This document shows positions 7,819-16,609 of a DNA stretch of 64,000 nucleotides, piece after piece (position 1 is the stretch's first letter; each line of letters opens with the position of its first letter). Under the pieces are notes generated by a model, which searched no databases, was not told where the DNA came from, and was given only the letters and a program-made list of their open reading frames with translations. This stretch comes from an uncultured Lachnospiraceae bacterium (GTDB taxonomy: Bacteria > Bacillota > Clostridia > Lachnospirales > Lachnospiraceae): the NCBI GenBank assembly GCA_947566645.1, contig CANOKL010000002.1:1-64000 (forward strand), written 5' to 3'. The translations under genes were made by a program, and so were the position numbers.

Positions 7819-8094
7819 CTAAAAACTCACCTCCCGGCTGCCAAACAAAAGCGCACGGAGCGTCAGGTTTAGTGCATGATGGTCTGCATCTTCCCGGTGC
7901 TCATATAGATATGCCACGGTAAAAAGCACTGCAAGCTTCCCGTTTTCTGCAGATTCAAGGTCTGATTCGTCATCTGTCCGCAGGATATCCATGCACTGCT
8001 TCTTGGCGGCAGTGATCATCTCCGCAATCAGGGAATCGTCACCGGAATCGTCTACCCTGAGATATGTTTTTACTTCTTCTACAGTTATGGTCAT
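7819..8094 (-). CDS. head-tail connector (gp6-like adaptor)
   Basis: A 91-residue helical protein (MTITVEEVKTYLRVDDSGDD, then LIAEMITAAKKQCMDIL and LTLRALLFGSREVSF). This is the typical form of gp6-like adaptor proteins that form a ring under the portal; TYLRVDD...D..I..MI..AK is the usual N-terminal pattern. The gene is adjacent to the head closure gene with no gap. Confidence 0.85.
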   Translation of the reverse strand: MTITVEEVKTYLRVDDSGDDSLIAEMITAAKKQCMDILRTDDESDLESAENGKLAVLFTVAYLYEHREDADHHALNLTLRALLFGSREVSF

Positions 8095-8115
8095 GGGAAC
8101 ACCTCACTAAAAAAT

Positions 8116-8151
8116 ATCCACTGGATGTTGTTGCCGTATGTAGGGCAACAA
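8116..8151 (-). other. hairpin pair between head-fibre and adaptor genes
   Basis: On the minus strand TTGTTGCC (8151–8144) pairs with GGCAACAA (8135–8128) around an 8-base loop, followed by the small palindrome ATCCAGTGGAT (8126–8116) and then ATTTTTT. It lies in the 94-base gap between two structural genes. It may be a weak terminator or an mRNA processing site; no protein-coding signal is seen. Confidence 0.45.
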
Positions 8152-8188
8152 AAGATAAAGATATGGCGGCAGGAGAACCCACCGCAAA

Positions 8189-8452
8189 TCAAGTTTGTTC
8201 TGCAGCTTCCTGAGATCCTTCTCCAGAATCAGATGCCATCAGACCGGCAGCCTTAAGCTTTGCCAGAAGGCTGTTGAAATCTTCCTTCAATGCCGCAATG
8301 GTAGTAGCTTCACTGTCAGACTGGTTTTCAGCAGGAGTAAAAGGAGACGGAAATCCCTCTACGGAACTTCCGTCCTCAAAGATCAGCTTTCCGCCGATAT
8401 GGGTGACTCTGCCGCCCTGCTCGGTGTAATTCTTTGCGCTATAATCGCTCAT
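8189..8452 (-). CDS. head fibre-like protein
   Basis: An 87-residue protein beginning MSDYSAKNYTEQGGRVTHIG and continuing GGKLIFEDGSSVEG, with a helical C-terminal half (TTIAALKEDFNSLLAKLKAA) likely to trimerise. The first half resembles the phage head fibre family (phi29 gp8.5 relatives), small trimeric proteins fixed to the capsid surface. It follows directly on the capsid gene. The family call comes from recall of the N-terminal pattern. Confidence 0.6.
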   Translation of the reverse strand: MSDYSAKNYTEQGGRVTHIGGKLIFEDGSSVEGFPSPFTPAENQSDSEATTIAALKEDFNSLLAKLKAAGLMASDSGEGSQEAAEQT

Positions 8453-8465
8453 CTCATCGCCCTCC

Positions 8466-9644
8466 TTATGCTTTCATCCGGAGCAGTTGGATTCCTTCGG
8501 GAAGGATTACCTTGCCGTCTACACGCTCGGTTGCCACATATCCGATCTGTCCGTTGGTAGCATAAAGTTCGTTCAGCCTTTGCACGGTACGACCGGCACG
8601 GTCAGCGATCCAGTAGTTTTTGAAATCGCCGAATGCAATGGCATATGCGCTTGCCGCCATAGTCGGTACATAAGGGGAGGTATGCAGCTCGTAGCCAAGA
8701 AGTCTGTCCGGCTCACCCGCCTGAAGGGAAGGCTGCCAGAGATATACGCCATTTCCGTCCTTCAGCTTTCTGATAGCGGAGATGGTAGCATCGTTCATGA
8801 GGAAGGAGGCGTTCCTTCTGTAAGGACTCTTCAGCGCATAGACAAGGCTGATCAGCTCATCTGCTGTAACAGCGTTATTTGCCGCAGCGGTAATGCCGAC
8901 CTGTCCGCCGTTTGCAGTAAAGATACCAGTCGGCTGGTTGGTGCCTGTGCCTACGCAGAAAGCCTGCTCCTCGGCGATGCCGAAAGCCCTGGCAAATTCT
9001 GCTGCGATATATGCCTCCAGGTCGAAAGCAAAATCCTGCAAAAGCTCGGTGCTGACGCGGATCAGGTCGGTGAGCTTGAAAGCGTCAATCTGCTTCTGGC
9101 CGAAGGAGGGATTGCTCTCGGTATATACCGCATTCTCGGCAGTCCACTGCGCGGTGGAGTGTGTGCTTGCCACAGGGATCTTGCGCTCGCTGTGGGTTGT
9201 GATAACCTTGGCAAGGGAACGGATCACATTCGCTTCATCAAGACCGGTTACGATCTGGTGCTCGAACTCCTCTGGGACAAGATAGCCCCCGTCGGCGTCC
9301 GTACCTTCGGAAAGCACATTGTGAAGGAGCTGTCTGCCGCGAAGGTGTCTGCCGAAATCCTCTTTATAGGCATTGGAAGCGCGTCCTTCTTTTTCCGGTT
9401 CGTGCTTTTCCGGCTGGGAAGTAAGGGGAGCGTTCACTGGCTTGCTAAGCTCGGCTTCGATGGCATCTTTTCTCTCCATGCGCCTGATCTCGTTGGTCAT
9501 GTCGTTCAGATCCTGCTCCATAGCTGCATAGGTGGCATCATCCTCTGCGGAGAGCACACCCTTGTCGTTCCTGTGGGTATCGAGGAATCCTTCCATCGTA
9601 TTCCACAGCTTTGCTCTTTTTTCTCTCATTTCAGTAATCTTCAT
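8466..9644 (-). CDS. HK97-type major capsid protein
   Basis: A 392-residue precursor. Residues 1–105 are a charged helical delta/scaffold domain (MKITEMREKRAKLWNTMEGF, EQDLNDMTNEIRRMERKDAI) that the prohead protease removes; the shell domain follows (GYLVPEEFEHQIVTGLDEAN, TDLIRVSTELLQDFAFDLEA, GTGTNQPTGIFT), which is diagnostic of HK97-fold phage capsids. The gene is preceded by the protease and followed by the head fibre and adaptor genes. A long reading frame on the opposite strand is a shadow. Confidence 0.95.
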   Translation of the reverse strand: MKITEMREKRAKLWNTMEGFLDTHRNDKGVLSAEDDATYAAMEQDLNDMTNEIRRMERKDAIEAELSKPVNAPLTSQPEKHEPEKEGRASNAYKEDFGRHLRGRQLLHNVLSEGTDADGGYLVPEEFEHQIVTGLDEANVIRSLAKVITTHSERKIPVASTHSTAQWTAENAVYTESNPSFGQKQIDAFKLTDLIRVSTELLQDFAFDLEAYIAAEFARAFGIAEEQAFCVGTGTNQPTGIFTANGGQVGITAAANNAVTADELISLVYALKSPYRRNASFLMNDATISAIRKLKDGNGVYLWQPSLQAGEPDRLLGYELHTSPYVPTMAASAYAIAFGDFKNYWIADRAGRTVQRLNELYATNGQIGYVATERVDGKVILPEGIQLLRMKA

Positions 9645-9658
9645 TGTAAATACCTCCG

Positions 9659-10390
9659 TTAAATGAATTGTTTGATCGCGGCAAGGCGGCTCTTAAGCTC
9701 ATCGACTGAGCGTCCTGCCGTTTCTTCGGGTTTCACCGGCGCGGGTACTTTTGCCGCCAGCTTGTTGACTAGAGCCATTTCTACAGCCCTGTTGGAAAAT
9801 GAAAAAGCAGCGTTATTAACAGCCGCCTTCTCGTCTGTCAGGATATCGTCCGCAAAGCCAAGCTCCACAGCCTTCCTCGCATTCATCCATGTGGTGTCGT
9901 CCATCATGCGTGAGAGCTGCTTTGCCGGGAGGGAAGTCTTGATTTCGTAAGCGTTGATAATGCCCGCCTTGACCTCCTCCAGCATCTCAATTGCCTTCTG
10001 CATATCCACATGGTCACCGAAAGCCATGGTCGCCGGATTATGTATCATCATGAGTGAGGTAGGGGACATCATAACATTCGTTCCCGCCATAGCGATCACG
10101 GACGCAGCAGAAGCTGCAATACCGTCAATCTTGACCGTTACATCTCCCTTGTAATCCATGAGCATGGTATAGATCTGGCTGGCTGCGATGCAGTCGCCAC
10201 CGGGAGAATTCAGCCAAATGGTGACCGGCCCCGAGCCGGAAAACAGTTCATTCCTGAACATCTCCGGGGTGATGTCGTCATCAAACCAGCTTTCTTCAGC
10301 TATTGTCCCGTAGAACTCGAGCACACGTTCTTTCGGCGCGTCATTGTCTGACTGGTTTCTCCAGTTCCAGAACTTCTTTGGATGCTTCAT
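9659..10390 (-). CDS. ClpP-type head maturation protease
   Basis: A 243-residue serine protease of the ClpP/S14 fold that cleaves the capsid scaffold domain. The nucleophile serine lies in GIAASAASVIAMAG, the catalytic histidine in LMMIHNPATMAFG, and substrate-channel features (WLNSPGGDCIAASQIY) are as in ClpP-like prohead proteases. The ATG at 10390 has AGGAGGAACCTGCGG before it and lies inside the 3' end of the portal gene (50-base overlap), a common portal–protease arrangement. Confidence 0.92.
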   Translation of the reverse strand: MKHPKKFWNWRNQSDNDAPKERVLEFYGTIAEESWFDDDITPEMFRNELFSGSGPVTIWLNSPGGDCIAASQIYTMLMDYKGDVTVKIDGIAASAASVIAMAGTNVMMSPTSLMMIHNPATMAFGDHVDMQKAIEMLEEVKAGIINAYEIKTSLPAKQLSRMMDDTTWMNARKAVELGFADDILTDEKAAVNNAAFSFSNRAVEMALVNKLAAKVPAPVKPEETAGRSVDELKSRLAAIKQFI

Positions 10391-11651
10391 CCGCAGGTTC
10401 CTCCTTTCCGTCAGTGTCGTTATTTTTTAGTGTCGAAATAATGGGGATCATGTTCCCGTTCACGAGATACAGGTCGCCGCCTTCTTCCGCAGGGATGCGG
10501 TCGAGGTTCTCAAGCTCCCGGATGTCATTGGCAGACATCCAGCCATTCTGTCTTGCGGTGGCATAGCCGTTCATGCGGCTCTGGTAGTCGCCGCGCAGCA
10601 GCCCTTCCACATTGAATTTTACGAAGTAGTTTTTTTTCTCTGAAGGCGTGAGGAGTGTCCTCTGTATTGACTGCTCCCATCTGACTACCCACGGATCGAG
10701 TGTGTATTTTACAAATTCAAGTGACTGCTGTTCGATGTTTGAGAAGCTTGATTTATCCAGGTCACCAACCATGTGCGGGGGCACGCGGAAGATCCTTGCA
10801 ATCTCATTGATCTGGAATTTTCGTGTTTCCAAAAACTGCGCCTGCTCCGGTGAGATGGAGATTGGTGTATATTTAAGGCCTTCTTCTAAGACAGCGATCT
10901 TGCCGGAATTCGCACTGCCTCCAAACTGGCTCATCCATGAATCCCTGATCTTTGAGGGGTCTTTGATGGTGCCGGGATGTTCCAGCACACCGGAGGGAGC
11001 AGCACCATTTGCAAAGAACTTGCTGCCGTATTCCTCAGTGGCTATCGCAAGCCCGATGGCGTTCTTTGCCATTGCAATAGGTGAGTATCCTACAAGACCG
11101 TCAAAGCCAAGTCCCGGGATATGCAGCACATCTGAATTTTCCAGCCTCACATAGAAGTCCTTTGTCTTTGGTGCAGCCTCATCCATTGATTTCTGGTAGA
11201 TGTAATAAAGCTGTCCGTTATCATCGCGGTTGACCGTCATTTTGTTTGGCATAAGCGGATACAGCGCAACGATCTCACCCTTGCCATTCCTGATAATCTG
11301 GGCATAGGCATTGCCCCACAATAAAAGGTGAGTCATCAGTGTTTCCCTGAACACGAATGAACTCATTTCAGGATTCGGCTCGTCATGGAGCAGCAGGTAT
11401 AGTGGATGGCTGAATGCTTTTTCTTTGCCGCCGTCCCCATTGTAGCGGTAAAGGTTTAGAGGGAGCCCTGCAATCGCTTCAGAGAGGATTCGGACACAGG
11501 CGTAAACCGCCGTCATCTGCATCGCCGTCCGTTCTGTCACCACCTTGCCGGAAGAGGTGCCGCCCATATAAAAAGCGTATCGCTGCCCGACAGTGCTGTC
11601 AGAAGGCTTATCCCTTGACCGAAACAAAGATGTAAATATTCCCATAGCCAT
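10341..11651 (-). CDS. HK97-family portal protein
   Basis: A 436-residue portal subunit, the dodecameric ring through which DNA is packaged and the tail attached. Recognised by MQMTAVYACVRILSEAIAGL, HPLYLLLHDEPNPEMSSFVF and LLWGNAYAQIIRNGKGEIVA, all hallmarks of the HK97/phage_portal family, plus RIFRVPPHMVGDLDKSSFSN. Its start (ATG at 11651) has AAAGGA eight bases upstream and lies 15 bases behind the large terminase stop. Confidence 0.95.
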   Translation of the reverse strand: MAMGIFTSLFRSRDKPSDSTVGQRYAFYMGGTSSGKVVTERTAMQMTAVYACVRILSEAIAGLPLNLYRYNGDGGKEKAFSHPLYLLLHDEPNPEMSSFVFRETLMTHLLLWGNAYAQIIRNGKGEIVALYPLMPNKMTVNRDDNGQLYYIYQKSMDEAAPKTKDFYVRLENSDVLHIPGLGFDGLVGYSPIAMAKNAIGLAIATEEYGSKFFANGAAPSGVLEHPGTIKDPSKIRDSWMSQFGGSANSGKIAVLEEGLKYTPISISPEQAQFLETRKFQINEIARIFRVPPHMVGDLDKSSFSNIEQQSLEFVKYTLDPWVVRWEQSIQRTLLTPSEKKNYFVKFNVEGLLRGDYQSRMNGYATARQNGWMSANDIRELENLDRIPAEEGGDLYLVNGNMIPIISTLKNNDTDGKEEPADEASKEVLELEKPVRQ

Positions 11652-11666
11652 TTATCAATCCTTTCT

Positions 11667-13268
11667 CTACCAGAACATAATTCCTCTGGAATCGTATACA
11701 CTTGCACCCGTGTCATTGCCGCAGCGGATCGCCCGGTCAAGAGCCATCACCGTAGCTACGGCACCATCTATCTTTTCCGTGGACTTTTCCTTATCAGGCT
11801 TGATGTTGCCGGAAGGGTCTGTCCGCACATAAATGTTGTCCATCATCCAGCGGAGCACTGGGTGTCCGCCGTGGGCGATTTTTTCCTCCAGCACCAGCTT
11901 CATCAGTTCCTTGGTGGGAGGTGACATATCTTTAAAACCCTGACCGAATGGGATGACTGTAAAGCCCATGCCTTCGAGGTTCTGTACCATCTGCACGGCT
12001 CCCCAGCGGTCGAAGGCAATCTCCCTTATGTTGAAGCGTTCGCCCAGACGTTCAATGAATTTTTCAATAAAGCCGTAGTGGATGACATTGCCTTCGGTAG
12101 TCTCAAGCTTTCCCTGACGCTCCCATACATCATAGGGGACATGGTCACGTGTTACCCGAAGATCCATGTTCTCCTCTGGAATCCAGAAGTACGGCAGCAC
12201 CACGTATTTGTCCTCATCATTAAGAGGCGGGAAGACCAGCACGAAAGCTGTGATGTCTGTTGTGGAGGAGAGGTCAAGTCCTCCATAGCAGACGCGCCCT
12301 TCCAGATCATCTTCATTGACGGAAAAAGAACATTTATCCCATTTCTCCATCGGCATCCAGCGCACGGCCTGCTTCACCCATTGGTTTAAGCGTAGCTGCC
12401 GGAAGGAGTTTTCTTCTCCGGGATTTTGTTTTGCAGAATCACAGGCCGCTTTCACTTTGTCTATTCCTACGGTAATACCGAGGGAGGGATTTGCTTTCTT
12501 CCATACCTTTGGATCCGTCCAGTCGTCAGACTCATCTGCACCATAAATGACAGGATAGAAGGTAGGATTGATCTTCCTGCCTTCGAGGATATCTTTCGCC
12601 TTCTGGTGGGTTTCATAGCAGATGCTGTGCGTATCTGTACCGGCTGTCGTGATCAGGAAATAAAGCGGCTGCATCCTTGCGTCGCCAGATCCCTTGGTCA
12701 TGACATCAAAGAGCTTCCGGTTCGGCTGGGTATGAAGTTCGTCAAAGACTACGCCGTGGATATTAAAGCCATGCTTTGAATATGCCTCCGCCGACAACAC
12801 CTGGTAGAAACTGTTGGTGGGAGCGTAGACAATGCGCTTGGTGGCGGTCAGTATCTTTACCCGCTTACTAAGGGCGGGACACATCCGCACCATGTCCGCA
12901 GCTACATCGAAAACGATGGCGGCCTGCTGGCGGTCAGCAGCACAGCCATATACTTCGGCACGTTCCTCGCCATCCCCACAGGTGAGCAGGAGTGCTACAG
13001 CTGCGGCAAGCTCGGACTTACCCATCTTTTTAGGGATTTCAATGTAGGCGGTATTAAACTGCCGGTATCCGTTCCGTTTTACGATACCGAAGAGATCCCG
13101 GATAATCTGTTCCTGCCAGTCGATCAGTTCAAACGGCTTTCCAGCCCAAGTTCCTTTGGTATGGCAAAGCTGCTCGATGAACATCACGGCGAAGTCTGCG
13201 GCATCCTGATCATAGACAGAGTCTTTTGCCATGAACTTCGTGGGCTTGTATTTTTTCAGCTGTCGCAA
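11667..13268 (-). CDS. terL: terminase large subunit
   Basis: A 533-residue packaging motor. The N-terminal ATPase has TAYIEIPKKMGKSELAAAVA (Walker A region) and HGVVFDELHTQPNRK (Walker B); the C-terminal RNase H-like nuclease has YGGLDLSSTTDITAFVLVF and IREIAFDRWGAVQMVQNLEG with the metal-binding aspartates. This matches the Terminase_1/YmfN-type family that goes with HK97 portals. The only good start is TTG at 13268, six bases after GGAAGTG; no earlier ATG has a ribosome site. Upstream lie two RNA hairpins in a 105-base gap. Confidence 0.93.
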   Translation of the reverse strand: MRQLKKYKPTKFMAKDSVYDQDAADFAVMFIEQLCHTKGTWAGKPFELIDWQEQIIRDLFGIVKRNGYRQFNTAYIEIPKKMGKSELAAAVALLLTCGDGEERAEVYGCAADRQQAAIVFDVAADMVRMCPALSKRVKILTATKRIVYAPTNSFYQVLSAEAYSKHGFNIHGVVFDELHTQPNRKLFDVMTKGSGDARMQPLYFLITTAGTDTHSICYETHQKAKDILEGRKINPTFYPVIYGADESDDWTDPKVWKKANPSLGITVGIDKVKAACDSAKQNPGEENSFRQLRLNQWVKQAVRWMPMEKWDKCSFSVNEDDLEGRVCYGGLDLSSTTDITAFVLVFPPLNDEDKYVVLPYFWIPEENMDLRVTRDHVPYDVWERQGKLETTEGNVIHYGFIEKFIERLGERFNIREIAFDRWGAVQMVQNLEGMGFTVIPFGQGFKDMSPPTKELMKLVLEEKIAHGGHPVLRWMMDNIYVRTDPSGNIKPDKEKSTEKIDGAVATVMALDRAIRCGNDTGASVYDSRGIMFW

Positions 13269-13285
13269 GATATCACTTCCTTCGC

Positions 13286-13312
13286 AAATAAAAATAGCCG
13301 CATTGCTGCGAC
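13286..13312 (-). terminator. possible weak terminator/attenuator before terL
   Basis: On the minus strand GTCGCA GCAA TGCGGC (13312–13297) makes a 6-bp stem with a GCAA loop, followed by TATTTTTATTT. It lies 18–44 bases before the terL start and may limit read-through from the upstream small genes. Confidence 0.4.
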
Positions 13313-13319
13313 ATCTGTA

Positions 13320-13350
13320 CGAGAGAAAGAGCCAGGTGGCTCATCTCTCG
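13320..13350 (-). other. stem-loop in the DUF5049–terL gap
   Basis: CGAGAGA (13320–13326) and TCTCTCG (13344–13350) enclose GAGCC...GGCTC with an AGGT/ACCT loop, giving a long imperfect stem. With the adjacent terminator-like hairpin it fills the 105-base gap before terL. Confidence 0.45.
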
Positions 13351-13373
13351 GAATATCCGTTTTTAGCCGTTCC

Positions 13374-13574
13374 TTACGGTTCGAAGTCTTCGGGGAATTC
13401 GCCCGTAAGGATCAGGTGCCCGTAAGCTTTCTTATGCTCATCTATAAAGTCCACCAGCTCATAGTAGCCGTTGTCAAAGGCGATCCGCTGAACCATTGGG
13501 GAGTCAAACATGTTTGAGAGCCCGGATTTTTGCACGAACTTTACGCCTTCCAGTATCCTGTCCTTTGTATCCAT
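13374..13574 (-). CDS. DUF5049 small phage protein
   Basis: A 66-residue protein (MDTKDRILEGVKFVQKSGLS, then NMFDSPMVQRIAFDNGYYEL and VDFIDEHKKAYGHLILTG) that fits the DUF5049 pattern found beside terminase genes in Firmicutes prophages. Function unknown. Its ATG overlaps the preceding gene's TGA (TGATG), so the two are coupled. Confidence 0.75.
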   Translation of the reverse strand: MDTKDRILEGVKFVQKSGLSNMFDSPMVQRIAFDNGYYELVDFIDEHKKAYGHLILTGEFPEDFEP

Positions 13575-13810
13575 CACTGAGCCTCGCTTTCTGCAATCTT
13601 TTTCACGATGTCCTCTCCATAGACCACATTCAGCCCTGATCCGGTATCCCAGCGCATGAGGAGCGCTCCAGTATCGTCCACGCCGAGCACGGTCCCCTTT
13701 GTCCCGGCAGGAGGAGCCAGAACATCATCCATCCGGATAAGCTCCACTCTGCACCCGGCAGGGTACTCCCTGCGGATCCGTGCGACTGTTTCTTTATTCG
13801 GAAATCTCAT
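13574..13810 (-). CDS. DUF4314 small phage protein
   Basis: A 78-residue protein starting MRFPNKETVARIRREYPAGC and continuing with GTKGTVLGVDDTGALLMRWD and GSGLNVVYGEDIVKKI, the usual DUF4314 form (a small SH3-like beta barrel by pattern). The ATG at 13810 was preferred to an upstream codon because GGAGGTGG precedes it. It overlaps the 3' end of the next gene upstream. Function unknown; found regularly in this packaging-module position. Confidence 0.78.
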   Translation of the reverse strand: MRFPNKETVARIRREYPAGCRVELIRMDDVLAPPAGTKGTVLGVDDTGALLMRWDTGSGLNVVYGEDIVKKIAESEAQ

Positions 13811-14543
13811 CACTGCCACCTCCGTTCCCTGAGCCGCTCTTAAAAGCGGATGAGCCGGTAAGGTTCTGGAGCAGGATCCTCCGGTCTGTCTTGTACTCAG
13901 CACCGATGAAACCGAGGCGGAGGAGGAAACAGCGGAATGCGTACCTCTCGTTATCCACCAGCCGGTCGACTGCGGTCACCCTCGTGGCATTCTTTGCCGC
14001 CTCGGAGAGCTTGCTGATAAATGCGGTGTAGGCATGTACCGAATCGGCATCCGTTTCGGTAAACCAGGGGAAGGATACCTTCTCATCGCATATCTGAATC
14101 GGCAGGGCATCTGCACCGAGAGCCTTTTTGATGAGGGAAGCCTTGCTGTATACCATCTTCTGGAGGTTGTCCAGAGCGGCATCCGTGTAAAAACTTCTCG
14201 GCATCTCAATGGTGAGCCCATCAGGAAAGGCGGGATTTTCTGTCTTTTTTTTGCCTTCATCGCCTGAATCCTCTTTCTGCAGTTCTGTGGTTTCTTCTGT
14301 TATAGGAGCGTTATCTTCTTCCGGCTCGCCTTCGTATCCGGCAGCCGTAAGGGCTGCGATGACCGCCTTGGCATCCACACTGTCGTCACATTCCAGAACA
14401 CCGTAGCGGGTGACTGTGAATGTGCCGATTTCAAATGCGTAGGTAGGGGTAAATTTATACACCGCCTTTTCGCCTGTCACTTCGGAAATGACCTTGACCA
14501 GAGCTTTTCTTTCGTTTCCGGTAACCTTGTAATCGATTCTCAT
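13794..14543 (-). CDS. conserved phage protein often annotated as virulence protein
   Basis: A 249-residue protein starting MRIDYKVTGNERKALVKVIS. The N-terminal 70 residues form a compact domain, followed by an acidic low-complexity linker (about residues 75–105: EEDNAPITEETTELQKEDSG) and a conserved C-terminal domain (LTIEMPRSFYTDAALDNLQK; KKALGADALPIQICDEKVSF; DNERYAFRCFLLRLGFIGAE). Homologues in Firmicutes prophages carry the uninformative label virulence protein; I know of no proven role. The ATG at 14543 has AAGGAGGTACTTT before it. It lies between the methyltransferase and DUF4314 genes. Confidence 0.7.
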   Translation of the reverse strand: MRIDYKVTGNERKALVKVISEVTGEKAVYKFTPTYAFEIGTFTVTRYGVLECDDSVDAKAVIAALTAAGYEGEPEEDNAPITEETTELQKEDSGDEGKKKTENPAFPDGLTIEMPRSFYTDAALDNLQKMVYSKASLIKKALGADALPIQICDEKVSFPWFTETDADSVHAYTAFISKLSEAAKNATRVTAVDRLVDNERYAFRCFLLRLGFIGAEYKTDRRILLQNLTGSSAFKSGSGNGGGSDEISE

Positions 14544-14669
14544 AAAGTACCTCCTTGTTTTGCTGCCCGCAGGCGTTTTTATTGTACTATACATCACTCT
14601 ACGGGGCAGAATTAGCAAGCAGATTCTGTTGTAATTATTGACAAATATAAGCTTCAGCGACTGTGCATG

Positions 14670-15935
14670 TTACACTTCCGGAGCTTCCACTTCCTTGACT
14701 AGATCCAAGAAGCCGTACCGTTTGCCGCCACGCTCCACATAGACATCTTCCGGGTTGCCGCCGTCATCTACAAATCTCCGGAGAATGACGGAAGCATATT
14801 TCTCATCAAGTTCCATCGTGTAGCAGATGCGGTTCAGCTGCTCGCATGCCATGAGGGTGGATCCTGAGCCGCCGAAGGTGTCAATTACGATGGCGTTCTC
14901 CTGTGTGGAGTTTGCTATCGGATATCCCAGCAGATCCAGAGGCTTTGATGTCGGGTGGTTGGCGTTGCGTTTTGGTTTGTCAAAATTCCAGAGCGTTGTC
15001 TGCTTGCGGTCGGAGTACCAAGGGTGCTTTCCATTCTGCAGGAAGCCGTAAAGCACCGGTTCATGCTGCCACTGGTAATCGGAGCGGCCGAGGACGAGGC
15101 TGTTCTTCACCCAGATGCAGACTCCGGCAAGATGCAGCCCGGAATCGATAAATGCCCTGCGGAAGGTCAATCCTGCCGTGTCCGCATGGAATACATATGC
15201 AGCACCGCCTTTTTCAAGGGAAGAGACCATGTTGGCAAAGGAGTTGTACAGAAAAGTGTAGAACTCATCATCCTTCATGGAATCGTTCTGGATGGTAAGG
15301 CCGCTGGAACTCTTGAAGGAGACTCCGTAAGGCGGATCAGTTAGGATTAGATTTGCTTTCTTCCCATCCATCAATGCCGCCACATCATCAGCAGAGGTAG
15401 CATCCCCACACATCAGCCTATGCCTCCCGACCGTCCAGATGTCTCCATGCTGGACGAATGCCGCTTTCTCAAGGGCGGCGGTCAAGTCATATCCGTCATC
15501 CTTTGCCTCGGAGCCAGAGCCGTCGGCAAAGAGGTCGGAAAGCTCCTTGTCATCAAACCCTGTGAGGGAGACATCAAAATCCATACCCTGCAAAGCTTCG
15601 ATTTCGACACGCAAAAGCTCATCGTCCCATCCGGCATCAAGAGCCATGCGGTTATCTGCAAGGATGTATGCCTTTTTTTGTGCTTCGGTCATTTCGTCCA
15701 CGAAAACGCAGGGGACGGTTTCATATCCTTCAGCCTTTGCTGCCATAAGCCTTCCGTGTCCGGCGATGACATTGAAATCCGTGTCAATGATGACAGGATT
15801 TACAAAGCCGAATTCCCGGAGGGAGGAGCGGAGTTTATTCACCTGTTCAGGGGAGTGCGTCCTCGCGTTATTCGCATAGGGAATCAGCTGGCTTATATCT
15901 ACCAGTTGAAATTCGGTAATCGTCTTATGTTTCAT
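14670..15935 (-). CDS. ParB-domain DNA methyltransferase (N6A/N4C type)
   Basis: A 421-residue protein. Residues about 1–110 form a ParB/Srx-like nuclease-type domain (YANNARTHSPEQVNKLRSSL; VIAGHGRLMAAKAEGY); residues about 170–400 form an amino-methyltransferase with motif IV ILTDPPYGVSF before motif I DTFGGSGSTLMA, i.e. the beta-class order. It should methylate adenine N6 or cytosine N4 in phage and host DNA. Such fusions are frequent between small and large terminase genes in Firmicutes prophages, where modification may shield phage DNA from host restriction. The stop-to-start gap with terS is zero. Confidence 0.9.
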   Translation of the reverse strand: MKHKTITEFQLVDISQLIPYANNARTHSPEQVNKLRSSLREFGFVNPVIIDTDFNVIAGHGRLMAAKAEGYETVPCVFVDEMTEAQKKAYILADNRMALDAGWDDELLRVEIEALQGMDFDVSLTGFDDKELSDLFADGSGSEAKDDGYDLTAALEKAAFVQHGDIWTVGRHRLMCGDATSADDVAALMDGKKANLILTDPPYGVSFKSSSGLTIQNDSMKDDEFYTFLYNSFANMVSSLEKGGAAYVFHADTAGLTFRRAFIDSGLHLAGVCIWVKNSLVLGRSDYQWQHEPVLYGFLQNGKHPWYSDRKQTTLWNFDKPKRNANHPTSKPLDLLGYPIANSTQENAIVIDTFGGSGSTLMACEQLNRICYTMELDEKYASVILRRFVDDGGNPEDVYVERGGKRYGFLDLVKEVEAPEV

Positions 15936-16487
15936 TTATGTTCCTTTCCGGGAGCGCAGCAGCCGTTCCATGACATCGTCCTGCGGCGTTGCTCCCATAA
16001 ATTCGGCAGAGCAGTTTTCCTTCACGATCTGGAATATTTGATACCAGAGGTTATTGACCTGCTTCATGTAATTCTGGCTCATGGATACATAGGGAGATGC
16101 AATGGCCTGTCCCGTGGTAGGGTGCTTTGCCAAGAATCCGAATTCGGATATGGCGTGTTCGCACTGTATCCACCGGGAGACGCTCATGGCGTAGTTTCTT
16201 ATGAGCTGGGTGGAGACGAGGTTCTCGCATCCCCGTTCCTTGAGCCATAGCCATGTTTCCTCGAAAATCTCCTCTGCATCAAATTCCTCACCATTCTTCT
16301 GGCGGTCTTTCATGTAGCTTTTGACTTCCGGCATATCCTCGCCAGAGAGGTCAGCGTCCACTGGCAGTTCCAGACATAAAAGCTTCCTGCCGCCGGGATT
16401 TCCGCTATTTAGTTTTTCCGTCAGAGCCTTGGATTTGCGTCCGCTTCCTGCTCTGGCTCCGCCTCGTGCGGTACCGTCCTTGGCCAT
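15936..16487 (-). CDS. terS: P27-family terminase small subunit
   Basis: A 183-residue protein with the N-terminal GARAGSGRKSKAL basic segment and the C-terminal helical pattern (SVSRWIQCEHAISEFGFLAK; SMSQNYMKQVNNLWYQIFQI) of P27-type small terminases, which recognise the packaging site. The ATG at 16487 is preferred to GTG at 16496 because of GGTG spacing and homologous N-termini. It lies between the HNH gene and the methyltransferase, a usual order in cos-type phages. Confidence 0.85.
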   Translation of the reverse strand: MAKDGTARGGARAGSGRKSKALTEKLNSGNPGGRKLLCLELPVDADLSGEDMPEVKSYMKDRQKNGEEFDAEEIFEETWLWLKERGCENLVSTQLIRNYAMSVSRWIQCEHAISEFGFLAKHPTTGQAIASPYVSMSQNYMKQVNNLWYQIFQIVKENCSAEFMGATPQDDVMERLLRSRKGT

Positions 16488-16562
16488 TAAAATCACCGTC
16501 TTTCATTTGCAGAGGGTTATTCCCTGTTTGATTTCGCTTTTTTATGCGCGAGAGGGGGCGCC

Positions 16563-16609
16563 GGTCTCCATAGGTGGCCGCCTTAGAGAGTGAGACCGCC
16601 CTACCTATG
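16563..16609. other. interleaved inverted repeats in the HNH–terS gap
   Basis: GGTCTC (16563–16568) pairs with GAGACC (16592–16597) and CATAGGT (16569–16575) pairs with ACCTATG (16603–16609), an A-B-A'-B' order that could fold as a pseudoknot or serve as paired protein sites. It overlaps the last codons of the HNH gene. The rest of the 100-base gap is GC-rich (GGGGGCGCCGG around 16553–16563). Confidence 0.4.

Noticed and set aside
8487..9662. 391-codon plus-strand reading frame opposite the capsid gene
   Set aside because: Antisense to a certain HK97 capsid gene, with no phage-protein resemblance and no start signal.
12831..13047. Short plus-strand frames opposite terL
   Set aside because: Shadows of a certain gene, without ribosome sites.
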